A stretch of DNA of 64,000 bases from Nakamurella alba. Lineage in GTDB: Bacteria > Actinomycetota > Actinomycetes > Mycobacteriales > Nakamurellaceae. Under the pieces are notes generated by a model that was not told the DNA's origin, searched no databases, and saw only the letters and a program-made list of their open reading frames with translations. Of this stretch, positions 52,598 to 60,931 are shown in pieces. The number at the start of each line of letters is the position of its first letter. The first letter of the stretch is position 1. The stretch lies in the NCBI RefSeq assembly GCF_009707545.1, contig NZ_WLYK01000002.1:1-64000 (forward strand), in the 5' to 3' direction. A program made the position numbers and the translations under genes.

Positions 52598-54238
52598 ATG
52601 AGGCGCTGGAGCCTGGCCCGCCAACTGTTCGTCGTGCAGACGGTGCTGTTGACCGTCGTGGTGCTGGCGGTCGGTGCGATCGCGTTCGCCCTGGAGCGGT
52701 CCCGGGACCGCAGCCACGCCGAGGCGCAGGTGCTGCGCGCCGCGCAGTCGATCGCCGCCGACCCGGTCGTGATGGCCGGGGTGGCCGGTTCGGACCCCAC
52801 CGCCGCCCTGCAGCCGTACGCGCTGTGGACCATGGCCACGGTCGGCGCCGACTTCATCGTGATCATGACCCCGGACGGGATCCGCTGGACGCACGCCAAC
52901 CCCGACGTGATCGGCGGCCGCTACCTCGGCACCATCGAGCCCGCCGTGGCGGGCGGGACGGTCGTCGAGCAGTACACCGGCACACTCGGGCCGTCGGTCC
53001 GCGCCGTCGCCCCGGTGATCGTCGACGGGCAGGTCGTCGCGCTGGTCTCGGTCGGTATCACCCTGGAACGGCTGTGGACCCAACTGGTCCGGACTCTGCC
53101 GACGCTGGCGCTGCTGCTCGCCGGTGTGCTGGCGATCGCGGCGACCGGTGCGTGGTGGGTGGCCCGACAGGTCCGCCGGCGCACCCGGGACGCCGCGATC
53201 GGTGAGATCGAGAACGCCCTCGCCGCACAGGAAGCCGTTCTGCAGTCGCTGAAGGAAGGCCTGGTCGCGCTGGACGACCACGGCCGGATCCGCTGGGTCA
53301 ACCCGGCCGCCCGCACCTTGCTCGGGCTGCACGGCGAGGACATCGGCCGGCCCGTCGCCGGGACGGCGCTGCAGGGCACACTGGCGGCGCTGCTGGTCTC
53401 CGGACGTGCGGCGGTCGACGAACCACACCTGGTCGGCGACACCGTGCTGATCGTGAACCAGCGGTCCGTGCGGTGGGGCGGCCGGTCCTTCGGAACGGTG
53501 GCCACCCTGCGGGACCACACCGAACTGCGGTCCGCCACCGACGAACTCGCCTCCACCAAGGCCTTCGCCGACTCGCTTGCCGCGCAGTCGCACGAGACCG
53601 CGAACCGGCTGCACACCATGGTCATGCTGATCGAGACCGGCCGGCCGGAGGAGGCGCTGCGCTACGCCACCGAGCAGATCGAGCTCTCCCAGCGGGTCAC
53701 CGACGAGGTGACCGGGCAGGTCGACCACCCGGTGCTGGCTGCATTGCTGATCGGCAAGGCCGCACAGGCCGAGGAACGCGGCGCCGCGCTGGATCTGCGG
53801 GTCGAGGTCGAGCTGGCCGGGATCACCGGCTGGCTCCCGGATTCCGACATCGTCACCGTGGTCGGCAATCTCCTGGACAACGCGATCGAGGCGAGCACCG
53901 CCGGGGTCACCGACCAGGACGTGGCGCGGGTCCGGCTGACGCTGACCGGCGGGCCGGGGGAACTCGGGATCGTCGTGGAGGACAACGGTCCCGGCATCCC
54001 GGACGAGGACCTGGAGCATGTCCGGGAACGCGGCTGGTCGACCAAGGGGCCGCGGCACGGGTCCGGGCGGGGCATCGGGCTCGCCCTCGTCGACCGGGCC
54101 ACCCGGCGGTACCACGGCACCCTGCAGATCGATCGCGGCGAGTGGGGCGGGGCCCGGTTCACCGTGCACCTGCCGGCACCGGCCGTCGCACCGGCCCGGG
54201 TGACGGGGCCGGCGCAGGTGTCGGTGACGCGCACGTGA
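52598..54238 (+). CDS. CitA/DcuS-type sensor histidine kinase
   Basis: 546 aa. One transmembrane helix near residues 12-35, an extracytoplasmic PAS-like sensor (about 36-165), a second helix near 170-190, a cytoplasmic PAS (about 215-320), and the kinase core with H-box SHETANRLHTM (His near 340), N-box NLLDNAIEA and G-boxes DNGPGIP and GSGRGIGLAL. Expected to sense a di- or tricarboxylate outside the cell. ATG at 52598 is used; a GTG 15 bases upstream is possible. It ends in a 4-bp overlap with the response regulator. Confidence 0.88.
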   Translation: MRRWSLARQLFVVQTVLLTVVVLAVGAIAFALERSRDRSHAEAQVLRAAQSIAADPVVMAGVAGSDPTAALQPYALWTMATVGADFIVIMTPDGIRWTHANPDVIGGRYLGTIEPAVAGGTVVEQYTGTLGPSVRAVAPVIVDGQVVALVSVGITLERLWTQLVRTLPTLALLLAGVLAIAATGAWWVARQVRRRTRDAAIGEIENALAAQEAVLQSLKEGLVALDDHGRIRWVNPAARTLLGLHGEDIGRPVAGTALQGTLAALLVSGRAAVDEPHLVGDTVLIVNQRSVRWGGRSFGTVATLRDHTELRSATDELASTKAFADSLAAQSHETANRLHTMVMLIETGRPEEALRYATEQIELSQRVTDEVTGQVDHPVLAALLIGKAAQAEERGAALDLRVEVELAGITGWLPDSDIVTVVGNLLDNAIEASTAGVTDQDVARVRLTLTGGPGELGIVVEDNGPGIPDEDLEHVRERGWSTKGPRHGSGRGIGLALVDRATRRYHGTLQIDRGEWGGARFTVHLPAPAVAPARVTGPAQVSVTRT

Positions 54239-54933
54239 GCGGGACCGCTCCGGACACCGGCCTGCGGGTGCTGGTGGTCGAAGACGACCGGCTGGTCGCG
54301 CAGGCGCACGCCGACCTGGTGGCCAGGATCGCCGGATTCCGCCCGGAGGCGGTGGTGCACTCCGCCCGGGACGCCCGGCGGCGGCTGGCCGCCGCCGCCG
54401 ACATCGACCTGGTGCTGCTGGATCTCAACCTGCCCGACGAGCACGGGCTGGACCTGTGCCGGTCACTGCGCACCGCCGGTGTCGAGGTGGACGTGATCGC
54501 GGTGACCTCGCAGCGGGACGTGCACGCGGTGCGCACCGCGGTCAGCCTGGGCATCGTGCAGTACGTGCTCAAACCGTTCACCTTCCGGATGCTGGCCGAC
54601 AAACTGGGCCAGTACAGGCGTTTCCGCGACCGGCTGGACCCCGGCGGCGCCGATCTGGAGGCGCAGAGCGAGGTGGACCGGGCGCTGGCCGCGCTGCGGC
54701 CGGAGACCACCGGCACGCTGCCGACCGGACTGACCGAGTCCACGCTCGCCACCATCGCGCAGACCCTGCGGCGGCACCCGCGGTCGTCGGCCGCCGAGGT
54801 GGCCGGGCACACCGGGACCTCCCGGGCCACCGCCCGGCGCTACCTCGAGCACCTGGTCGCGGTCGGCCGGGCGGAGCGGGAGCAGCGGCACGTCGGGTCG
54901 GGTCGGCCGGAGATCGAGTACCTGCCGGCCTGA
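54235..54933 (+). CDS. CitB/DcuR-type response regulator
   Basis: 232 aa. Receiver domain with acidic VVEDDRLV, phospho-Asp in VLLDLNLPDEHG and Lys in LKPFTFRML. C-terminal winged-helix-like domain with VAGHTGTSRATARRYLEHLV. Pairs with the sensor kinase through a GTGA overlap. Likely activates dctA. Confidence 0.88.
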   Translation: MSGTAPDTGLRVLVVEDDRLVAQAHADLVARIAGFRPEAVVHSARDARRRLAAAADIDLVLLDLNLPDEHGLDLCRSLRTAGVEVDVIAVTSQRDVHAVRTAVSLGIVQYVLKPFTFRMLADKLGQYRRFRDRLDPGGADLEAQSEVDRALAALRPETTGTLPTGLTESTLATIAQTLRRHPRSSAAEVAGHTGTSRATARRYLEHLVAVGRAEREQRHVGSGRPEIEYLPA

Positions 54934-54968
54934 CCCGGACAGCCGACGGCGCGGCATGCGAACCGCAA

Positions 54969-55084
54969 CCGGACCGGACCCGACCGACGGTCAGCGGGTT
55001 CCGGCCGCCGGAGGACGGCCGTCCGGACCGGACGACCGTCGATCGGACCGGACCCCGCCGACGGTGAGCCGGTTTGGCCGCCGG
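54969..55084. repeat. Imperfect direct repeat in the convergent region
   Basis: A ~43-base segment (starting CCGGACCGGACCC, 54969-55011) recurs with several changes at 55043-55084, with period ~74 bases. It lies between the convergent response-regulator and HIT genes. Function unknown; the base composition makes chance similarity likely to add to it. Confidence 0.55.
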
Positions 55085-55102
55085 CCGCCCCGGCGGACCT
55101 GG

Positions 55103-55522
55103 TCAGCCGGCGACCTCGGAACGGCCGGCGGCGCGCAGTGCCTCGCGGATCTTCTCCGCGGGTGCGAGCAGCTCGGACGGGTCCACGGGCTGCGCCCTGG
55201 AGAAGTCGAAGACGCCGAGTTCGGACGCCGGGAAGACGTGCACATGGGTGTGCGGCACCTCGAACCCGGCGATGATGACGCCGGAGCGGGGCGCGTCGAA
55301 AGCGGTGGTGACGGCCCGGCCGATGTGCGCCGACACGTCGGTCACCTTGGCGAGGAGATCGGCGGGCAGGTCGGTCCAGATGTCGATCTCCTGGCGCGGC
55401 ACCACCAGCGTGTGCCCGGGGATGATCGGCGCGATGGACAGGAACGCGACGACGTCGTCGTCCTGCCAGACGAAGGTGCCGGGCAGCTCCCCGGCGATGA
55501 TGCGGCTGAAGATCGACGGCAT
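55103..55522 (-). CDS. HIT-family nucleotide hydrolase
   Basis: 139 aa with the histidine triad PHTHVHVFP near residues 89-97. The N-terminal MPSIFSRIIAGELPGTFVW and IPGHTLVVPR are typical of Hint/protein kinase C interacting homologues. ATG at 55522 is used because family similarity begins there. Confidence 0.9.
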   Translation of the reverse strand: MPSIFSRIIAGELPGTFVWQDDDVVAFLSIAPIIPGHTLVVPRQEIDIWTDLPADLLAKVTDVSAHIGRAVTTAFDAPRSGVIIAGFEVPHTHVHVFPASELGVFDFSRAQPVDPSELLAPAEKIREALRAAGRSEVAG

Positions 55523-55610
55523 GTGCCCCAGTCTGGCGGACCTCCGCCGGGCACCGACCGGAGGGTCCGGTTCGGGAGCTCCACCGCCCACCACAGGTGC
55601 CACTGGCCGA

Positions 55611-55646
55611 CCAGGAGGACCGGACCCGTGGATCCGGTCCTCCTGG
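55611..55646 (-). terminator. Terminator downstream of rsr
   Basis: A perfect 14-bp stem (CCAGGAGGACCGGA at 55611-55624 with its complement at 55633-55646) and an 8-base loop, 30 bases after the rsr stop. No U-tract. Strong enough to separate rsr from the HIT gene. Confidence 0.75.
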
Positions 55647-55675
55647 CCGTGACGGCCATCAGTCGGCTGCCCGCC

Positions 55676-57241
55676 TCAGGCGGCGAACGGCCAGCGCCCC
55701 TGCTCGCCCGCCTCCAGCAGCGGGATCATGTCGAACCCGGCGTCGGTCAGGCCGCCGAAGGTGTGCCGGTTGCCGACCGACGACGGCGAGTGGCCGAACC
55801 GGTAGCCGAGGAGATTCCAGGTGTAGATCGGGATCTCCGCCGGTACCGCCCGGTCCGGGCGGGCGCCCGCCCCGCGCATCGCCTGCTCGTCGGTGACGAT
55901 CACCACCCGGTCGTGACCGGCCCAGTGCCGCCGCAGCGCCTCCGCGGTGTTGGTGCCGCCGAGGTTGCCGAACCGGCCGACGACCCGGAGCACCGACTCG
56001 CCCCTGCGGAACCGCACCCGCTCGGAGTCGGTGCCGAAGGCGACCAGATCGGCCGACTCCGCCCGCACCGCCAGGGCGGACCCGAACAGCGCGGCCGCGT
56101 CCGCCCAGGTCATCCGCGACCGCTCCGCCAGCTGCCCGAACATCGAGCCGGACCGGTCGACCAGCACCAGGGTCCGGCCCGGCAGGGCCGGCACCCGGGT
56201 CAGCGAGCACTGCAGCGCCTTCTCCAGGGCCGGCGCCCACCGCAGCTCCAAGGCCGACAGGTAGGCGGCCAGGTAGCGCAGCGGCAGCAGCGTCGACCGG
56301 CTCACCTCGTCCGGATCGGCCAGCCGCGCCGCGACCTTCGCCGCGACGTCGTCCGGCACCCCGGCGACATCGAAGTTCCGCAGGTTCCGGAGCAGCGCGA
56401 GGTACCCCATGGACGGGATGACCGCCTGCCAGGCGGCCGCGTCCAGCGGACCCTGCAGCCAGCCGGCCAGCGCCTCCCAGCTGACGCCGGCCGCGGCCAG
56501 CCGGTCGGGGTCGGCCAGCACCGCCCGCCGGTCGGCGACCGGGACCCGGCCGAGCTCGGCCCGGCGCGCCAGCATCGGCAGCCGGTCGTCGACCGGATTG
56601 CCGCGGTCGTGCCGCACCTCGATCGCGCGCCGGAACAGCGCACCCTGCGCCGCCGACGACGGACGCGGGTGCACCAGCTCGATGACGTCGCCGAACCGGA
56701 TCGCCCGCTCCGCCGAGTCCCACTTCAGCAGCGACCGCTCGGTGTACAGCCGGACCACCGCGTCGGCCACGCCCCGCTTGACCGGCTGCGGCAGCGCACG
56801 GCCGAACGTGCCGGTCCAGTAGCCGAGGAACTCGCCCGGCTCGTCCGCCCGCCGCAGCACGGAGGCCACGAGATCCCGGTTGCCACCGGTGATCCCGGCG
56901 GCGAGTCGGGCGTGCACGAACTCGGCGGCGCCGACCAGCGACGCGGTCCGCAGACCGGCGCCGGTGCGCACCCACCGCAGGAAGCCGGTGGTCCACTCCG
57001 GATCCTCGACGGCCGAGGCCCGGACCAGGGTGACGAACCGGTCGTCACGATCGGCGGCACGCTCGTAGAACGAGTCCTGGCCGACCATGCCGGCGACCGC
57101 GACCAGGAACAGCTCGCCACGACGGTCGCGGGCGAAACCCGGCGCACCCTCGTGGGTCACACCGCTCGGAGTGCGCTCGGCGGTGATCGGCGAGCCGGGT
57201 ACGGGCCGCTGCGCGGCGGCCCTGCGGTTGAAGATCGACAT
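55676..57241 (-). CDS. rsr: TROVE-domain protein, Ro60 orthologue (Rsr)
   Basis: 521 aa. Residues 1-345 are the helical TROVE ring that binds RNA in Ro60, with FLYWTGTFGRALPQPVKRG and the conserved VRTGAGLRTASLVGAAEF among the recognisable parts (cited as LPQPVKRG and GAGLRTAS). A von Willebrand A domain follows with MIDAS DRSGSM at about 362-367. In bacteria with characterised systems Rsr binds Y RNA and helps exoribonucleases and rRNA maturation or degradation. ATG at 57241 follows GAAGGAGG. A Y-RNA-like fold lies upstream on the same strand. Confidence 0.88.
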   Translation of the reverse strand: MSIFNRRAAAQRPVPGSPITAERTPSGVTHEGAPGFARDRRGELFLVAVAGMVGQDSFYERAADRDDRFVTLVRASAVEDPEWTTGFLRWVRTGAGLRTASLVGAAEFVHARLAAGITGGNRDLVASVLRRADEPGEFLGYWTGTFGRALPQPVKRGVADAVVRLYTERSLLKWDSAERAIRFGDVIELVHPRPSSAAQGALFRRAIEVRHDRGNPVDDRLPMLARRAELGRVPVADRRAVLADPDRLAAAGVSWEALAGWLQGPLDAAAWQAVIPSMGYLALLRNLRNFDVAGVPDDVAAKVAARLADPDEVSRSTLLPLRYLAAYLSALELRWAPALEKALQCSLTRVPALPGRTLVLVDRSGSMFGQLAERSRMTWADAAALFGSALAVRAESADLVAFGTDSERVRFRRGESVLRVVGRFGNLGGTNTAEALRRHWAGHDRVVIVTDEQAMRGAGARPDRAVPAEIPIYTWNLLGYRFGHSPSSVGNRHTFGGLTDAGFDMIPLLEAGEQGRWPFAA

Positions 57242-57439
57242 CAGCGGTCCTCCTTCTGTGGGGGTTCGTGCGGGGTTCGTTGCGGGGTGGCATCTGATGG
57301 TGGCAGGTCGGACAACACCTGCGGTGCAGGCAGTTCCACGGGGGTCGGCGCTGGTGCGCCGGCCACCGTGGGACTGCAAGGTCGGGGGCGCCCGGGAACG
57401 GGTCGGCGACGGTCGCGCCGGTCCGGACCAGCCGGTGCC

Positions 57440-57501
57440 GACGCCCGCGGAATCGAACCACGGTTGCGCCAGAAGTAACCGTCACCTGCGCATCGGGCGT
57501 C
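57440..57501 (-). ncRNA. Y RNA candidate (YrlA-like) tRNA-like module
   Basis: The minus strand folds as a tRNA lacking the anticodon arm. The acceptor-like stem is GACGCC (57496-57501) with GGCGTC (57440-57445). Two linker bases lead to a D-arm TGCGC / GCGCA (57488-57492 and 57465-57469) with an 18-base loop, and a short linker leads to a T-arm CGTGG-TTCGATT-CCGCG (57446-57462). Bacterial YrlA Y RNAs carry such a module and are usually encoded next to rsr. Mature ends and the Ro-binding stem are not resolved; the transcript would be longer, roughly 57420-57560. Confidence 0.65.
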
Positions 57502-57613
57502 CGTGCCGTCACCGAGTTCGAGTCGGTGCCGGGAACCCGCGCACGCGGCGCGGCCCGCGACCGGTCACCACCACCGCCCGGCGAACCGGAGGGGCGTGGT
57601 GCCGGACCGACGG

Positions 57614-57643
57614 TCGAGAAGTAACCGGCACCTGCGCACCGGT
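57614..57643 (-). repeat. Second partial copy of the Y-RNA D-loop segment
   Basis: AGAAGTAACCGGCACCTGCGCA (forward strand, from about 57617) repeats the D-arm sequence of the module at 57440, with one change inside that stretch, 145 bases upstream. I could not find a matching T-arm. It may be a second, degraded or differently folded Y RNA. Confidence 0.5.
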
Positions 57644-57839
57644 GACAACAGCGGACTGACCCCCGTTGCCCGGTCGACACTCTCGCGCAACCGGACACCA
57701 CGGACGTTACTCCGCAGCCGCTGTCGTGTCGTGCCATTTATCCGGCCGCCGGTGGATCTCCGGGCCGCTGCGATCCGACGATCCTCTGTTCGCGGGGGTC
57801 AGAGCCGTGGGGTCAGCGCCGAAGGTTCATGGCCGTGCG

Positions 57840-58808
57840 TCAGGGCCGCGCGTCGTCCATCGTCGGTCCGGCTGCTGCTCCGCCGCGCTCCGGCGGCAGC
57901 AGCCCGCCGAGTGCCTGCCGCATCCGCTGCACCACCAGCTCGACGACCACGGCGGTGGGCCTGGACAACGGGACGTCCTTGCGGTGGACGATCGCGAACT
58001 CGTCGAAGAGCCTGGGGCGCAGGGAGTTCCAGTGGAGTCCGGGGATCCTGTCGCCGAGCCGGCGCAGCACACCTCTCGCCGCGATGGTGTCCACCACCCC
58101 GGTGGCGGCGATCTCCAGCGAGGTCTCGACGTCCTCCACCAGCACCTGCACGTCCAGGTTCTCCCCGATCGCCTGCACCCGACTGGCCAGCCCGAGCCAG
58201 GCCGGGTCCTGATCGCGCCAGCTCGACTCCGACAGTGCCAACCGGGCCCTGGCCAGCGCGTCCGCGGTCACCGGCCGGCGCACCCGGTCCGGATCGGTGC
58301 TGACGTAGACCTCCTCGTCCCGGCCGACCGGCCGCACCGCCAGCGAGGCGTCGGGGACCGGCAGCGCGATGAGCGCCGCCTCCAGCCGGCCGCGGCGCAT
58401 CTCCGCCAGCACGTGCTGGCTGTGCTGGCCGATCAGTTCCACCCGCAGATCCGGGTACCGCTGCAGCAGGTCCGCGGCGAGCTCGGCCCCGACGTAGAGC
58501 CGGGCGGTGCCGAACAGCCCGAACCGCACGGTCCCGCTGAGCATCTCCCTGGTCGCCGCCACGGCGTCCGCCGCCTCCTGTGCCGCGGCCAAGGTGCGCC
58601 GGGCGTGCGGCAGCAGCAGGTCGGCCGCCTCGGTCGGCACCACCCCGCGCCCGACCCGGCGGAAGAGCGACACCCCGAGACTGCGCTCGAGGGTGCGGAT
58701 CTGCTCCGCGACCGAGGGCTGGGCCAGTCCGAGGTCGCTCGCCGCAGCGGTCAGTGAGCCGCCCTGGACGGTGGCCTCGAAACAGCGCAGCTGGTGCAAG
58801 GTGAGCAC
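57840..58808 (-). CDS. LysR-family transcriptional regulator
   Basis: 322 aa. N-terminal winged helix with QLRCFEATVQGGSLTAAASDLGLAQPSVAEQIRTLE, recognised by LAQPSVAEQIRTLE. A C-terminal substrate-binding-like domain (about 90-300) follows. GTG at 58808 begins VLTLHQL. Divergent from the EamA exporter by 72 bases, which it probably controls. Confidence 0.88.
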   Translation of the reverse strand: MLTLHQLRCFEATVQGGSLTAAASDLGLAQPSVAEQIRTLERSLGVSLFRRVGRGVVPTEAADLLLPHARRTLAAAQEAADAVAATREMLSGTVRFGLFGTARLYVGAELAADLLQRYPDLRVELIGQHSQHVLAEMRRGRLEAALIALPVPDASLAVRPVGRDEEVYVSTDPDRVRRPVTADALARARLALSESSWRDQDPAWLGLASRVQAIGENLDVQVLVEDVETSLEIAATGVVDTIAARGVLRRLGDRIPGLHWNSLRPRLFDEFAIVHRKDVPLSRPTAVVVELVVQRMRQALGGLLPPERGGAAAGPTMDDARP

Positions 58809-58880
58809 AAGGATTTCCCTTCGGCAGCCCCAGGACAGCGAGGCTACCCCGTCGGCCCGCTGTCTTCTAGCGTCGTCGAC

Positions 58881-60065
58881 GTGACACCCGCACCGACCAG
58901 CGCTCCCGGTTCGCCTCTCCCGACCGGCCCCGCCCTGCCCATGACCCTGCCCACCGCCCCGTCGACCTCCCCCGCCGCCGTTGGCACCCAGAAGGGCATC
59001 CCCGCCGCGGGCGTCCTGCTGTGCCTGCTCTCCGCGGTCTGCTTCGGCCTGTCGGCGGTGATCGCGAAGGCCGGCTACGCCGCGGGGTGGGACGTCCCGT
59101 CCCTGCTCACCGTTCGGTTCGCGATCGCCTCGCTGCTGCTCTGGGCGATCGTCGCGATCCGCCGCCCGGCCCGGCCGGAGCGGCGCACCATCTGGATCTG
59201 TATCGCGCTGGGTGCCGTCGGCTACGCCTTGCAGGCCGCCCTGTACTTCCAGGCGATCACCCTGCTGGACGCCGGCCTGGTGGCACAGCTCGTCTACGTG
59301 TACCCCGCGCTGGTCTTCCTGATGGCGATCGCGTTGCGCCGCGAGCGGGTCCGTGCCCGCAGCGTGCTGGCGCTCGCCTGCACGACGATCGGGCTCGTCC
59401 TGCTGCTGGGGGGCGGTGGCGGGACCGGCTTCTCGATGACCGGCGTGGTGCTCGCCCTCGCCTGTGCCGTGGTTTACGCCCTGTACATCATCGTGTCCGA
59501 CGTCGTCCCGGCGGCGACCGATCCGTACCTGGTCACCGCGATCGTCAGCTCCTCCGCCACGGTGACCCTGGGCGGGTGGATGCTGGCCAGCGGCCGCACC
59601 GCAATGGCCACCGAGCCGTCGGGCTGGCTGTGGCCGATGCTGTTCGCGATCGTGTCGACCCTGCTCGCCATCAGCCTGTTCCTCCGCGGGCTGCGGATCG
59701 TCGGGCCGTCGGTGGCCGCGGTGCTGTCCTGCATCGAACCGGTGGTGACGGCCGCCTCGGCCGCCCTGTTGTTCGGCGAGATCCCGGCGCCGGTGCAGTA
59801 CCTCGGTGCGGCGACCGTGCTCGGTGCGATGGTGCTGCTGTTGACCGGGAAGCGCCGGGAGCCCGCTCCGCCGGTCGCTGCCGCCCCCATTGCCTCCCAA
59901 GGCGTTGCTCCCCAGCCCATTCCCTCCCAGCCCGATGCCGCCCAGGCCGTTGGGTCGCAGGCTCCCGACCTGGGTCAGGCCCGACCCCAGGAGCCGGTCG
60001 GAGTGGCGGCGCGCTCGAGCAGCATTGCTGCCCGGCGGAGATCGGCGTCGCTGCGTCGTCGGTAG
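58881..60065 (+). CDS. EamA-family (DMT) transporter with long low-complexity C-terminus
   Basis: 394 aa. About ten transmembrane segments (residues ~40-325) in two EamA repeats; the motif ALYFQAITLLDAGLVAQLVYVYPALV is typical (part cited: GLVAQLVYVYPAL). The last ~65 residues are Pro/Gln/Ala/Arg-rich and overlap the SRPBCC gene in antisense by 91 bases. GTG at 58881 is preceded by TAGCGT, so a leaderless start is plausible; an ATG at 58941 is the alternative. Substrate unknown, drug/metabolite export likely. Confidence 0.82.
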   Translation: MTPAPTSAPGSPLPTGPALPMTLPTAPSTSPAAVGTQKGIPAAGVLLCLLSAVCFGLSAVIAKAGYAAGWDVPSLLTVRFAIASLLLWAIVAIRRPARPERRTIWICIALGAVGYALQAALYFQAITLLDAGLVAQLVYVYPALVFLMAIALRRERVRARSVLALACTTIGLVLLLGGGGGTGFSMTGVVLALACAVVYALYIIVSDVVPAATDPYLVTAIVSSSATVTLGGWMLASGRTAMATEPSGWLWPMLFAIVSTLLAISLFLRGLRIVGPSVAAVLSCIEPVVTAASAALLFGEIPAPVQYLGAATVLGAMVLLLTGKRREPAPPVAAAPIASQGVAPQPIPSQPDAAQAVGSQAPDLGQARPQEPVGVAARSSSIAARRRSASLRRR

Positions 60066-60457
60066 GACGGCGCCAGCATCCTGGTGAACTGCCGGAGCAG
60101 CCCGCGAAGCGCGAGCTCCAGCCGGGTGTCGATCCGACATCGACCGCCGCCCAGGTCGTGCACCGCGCGGCTGCCGGACACCGTGACCGAGGAACTGCCA
60201 CCCGCATAGGTGATGCGAACGGCTCCTGACAGCCGGGCGACATCCTTGATCACCGTGGGGGTCTCGAACACCAGGCCGGCGAACCGCAGCCGTTCTACGA
60301 TCTGCTGCCCAAGGACCGCAGGACCGGGCGGGGTGGTCCGGACGTCCAGGACGGTGCGCCATTCCGCATCCCGGCCCCAGTCCAGCACCAGCGCCGCCAC
60401 CGTCCGGAAGTCCGCGGCGACCTCGACCGACGAGGTGATGACGACCATCCCGCTCAC
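59975..60457 (-). CDS. SRPBCC (polyketide cyclase/START-like) family protein
   Basis: 160 aa. The helix-grip fold is suggested by VEVAADFRTVAALVLDWGRDAEWRTV at the N-terminus, RSGSRAVHDLGGGRCRID-like strands and the final amphipathic helix LRRAAMLLERAA. The GTG overlaps the SnoaL stop by 4 bp (GTGA), so it is coupled to that gene. ATG at 60448 is an alternative start. Confidence 0.7.
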   Translation of the reverse strand: MSGMVVITSSVEVAADFRTVAALVLDWGRDAEWRTVLDVRTTPPGPAVLGQQIVERLRFAGLVFETPTVIKDVARLSGAVRITYAGGSSSVTVSGSRAVHDLGGGRCRIDTRLELALRGLLRQFTRMLAPSYRRRSDADLRRAAMLLERAATPTGSWGRA

Positions 60458-60873
60458 CGGGCCCAGAAGGCGTCGACGGCGTACTGGTCCCTGGCCTGCA
60501 GCCAGCCCTCGGCGATCAGCCCGCCGCGCAGCCGCATGACGTGCGCCAGATGGTTCTCCAGCACCACCTCCCGGCCCGGCCGGGTGGCGGTGTAGGTCGC
60601 GAGGCCGACCGCCCATTCGTCGTCGGCGAACGCGCGGTGCAGGGTGAGGCGGAGCGTACCGGCGGTGGTCTCCGCCGCCTTCTGCACGAAGTCGAGCACC
60701 CCGGCGCGGCCGGTCCAGGTGCCAACATTGATCCCGGTCCCGGGCACGTGCAGCACCGTGTCGTCAGTGAGAGTCGCTGCTGCTGCATCGATGTCGCCGA
60801 CCGCCAGCGCCCGGTAGAGCCGGTGCACCACGCCGGCGGGATCGGTGCCCGATGTCGTCCGAAGTTGTTCCAT
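60454..60873 (-). CDS. SnoaL-like/NTF2-fold protein
   Basis: 139 aa. Signs are VVHRLYRALAVGDIDAAAATLTDDTVLHVPG, with an NTF2-like start (part: DIDAAAATLTDDT), and a strand-rich rest ending GLIAEGWLQARDQYAVDAFW. Could be a ketosteroid-isomerase-like or polyketide-cyclase-like enzyme. Divergent from marR and preceded by the MarR-type dyad. Confidence 0.75.
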   Translation of the reverse strand: MEQLRTTSGTDPAGVVHRLYRALAVGDIDAAAATLTDDTVLHVPGTGINVGTWTGRAGVLDFVQKAAETTAGTLRLTLHRAFADDEWAVGLATYTATRPGREVVLENHLAHVMRLRGGLIAEGWLQARDQYAVDAFWAR

Positions 60874-60903
60874 GTCGAAAGAGTGTGCCACAGTTCTTTC
60901 GAC
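60874..60903. promoter_or_regulatory. 30-bp dyad between SnoaL and MarR genes
   Basis: Perfect 9-bp arms GTCGAAAGA (60874-60882) and TCTTTCGAC (60895-60903) with a 12-base spacer. It directly abuts the SnoaL start codon and lies 28 bases upstream of marR, a typical place for a MarR-type operator. Confidence 0.65.
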
Positions 60904-60931
60904 GTGGAAGGAAATTTGCAAGAATGGTCGG

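Larger units (their letters stand above)
57242..57839 (-). other. 598-base noncoding region upstream of rsr
   Basis: Contains the rsr leader, a tRNA-like module and a second copy of part of it. No tRNA gene and no credible protein gene. Confidence 0.7.

Noticed and set aside
57440-57501. A tRNA gene
   Set aside because: The fold lacks an anticodon arm and CCA-context, and only D- and T-arms are seen. It suits the tRNA-like part of a Y RNA better.
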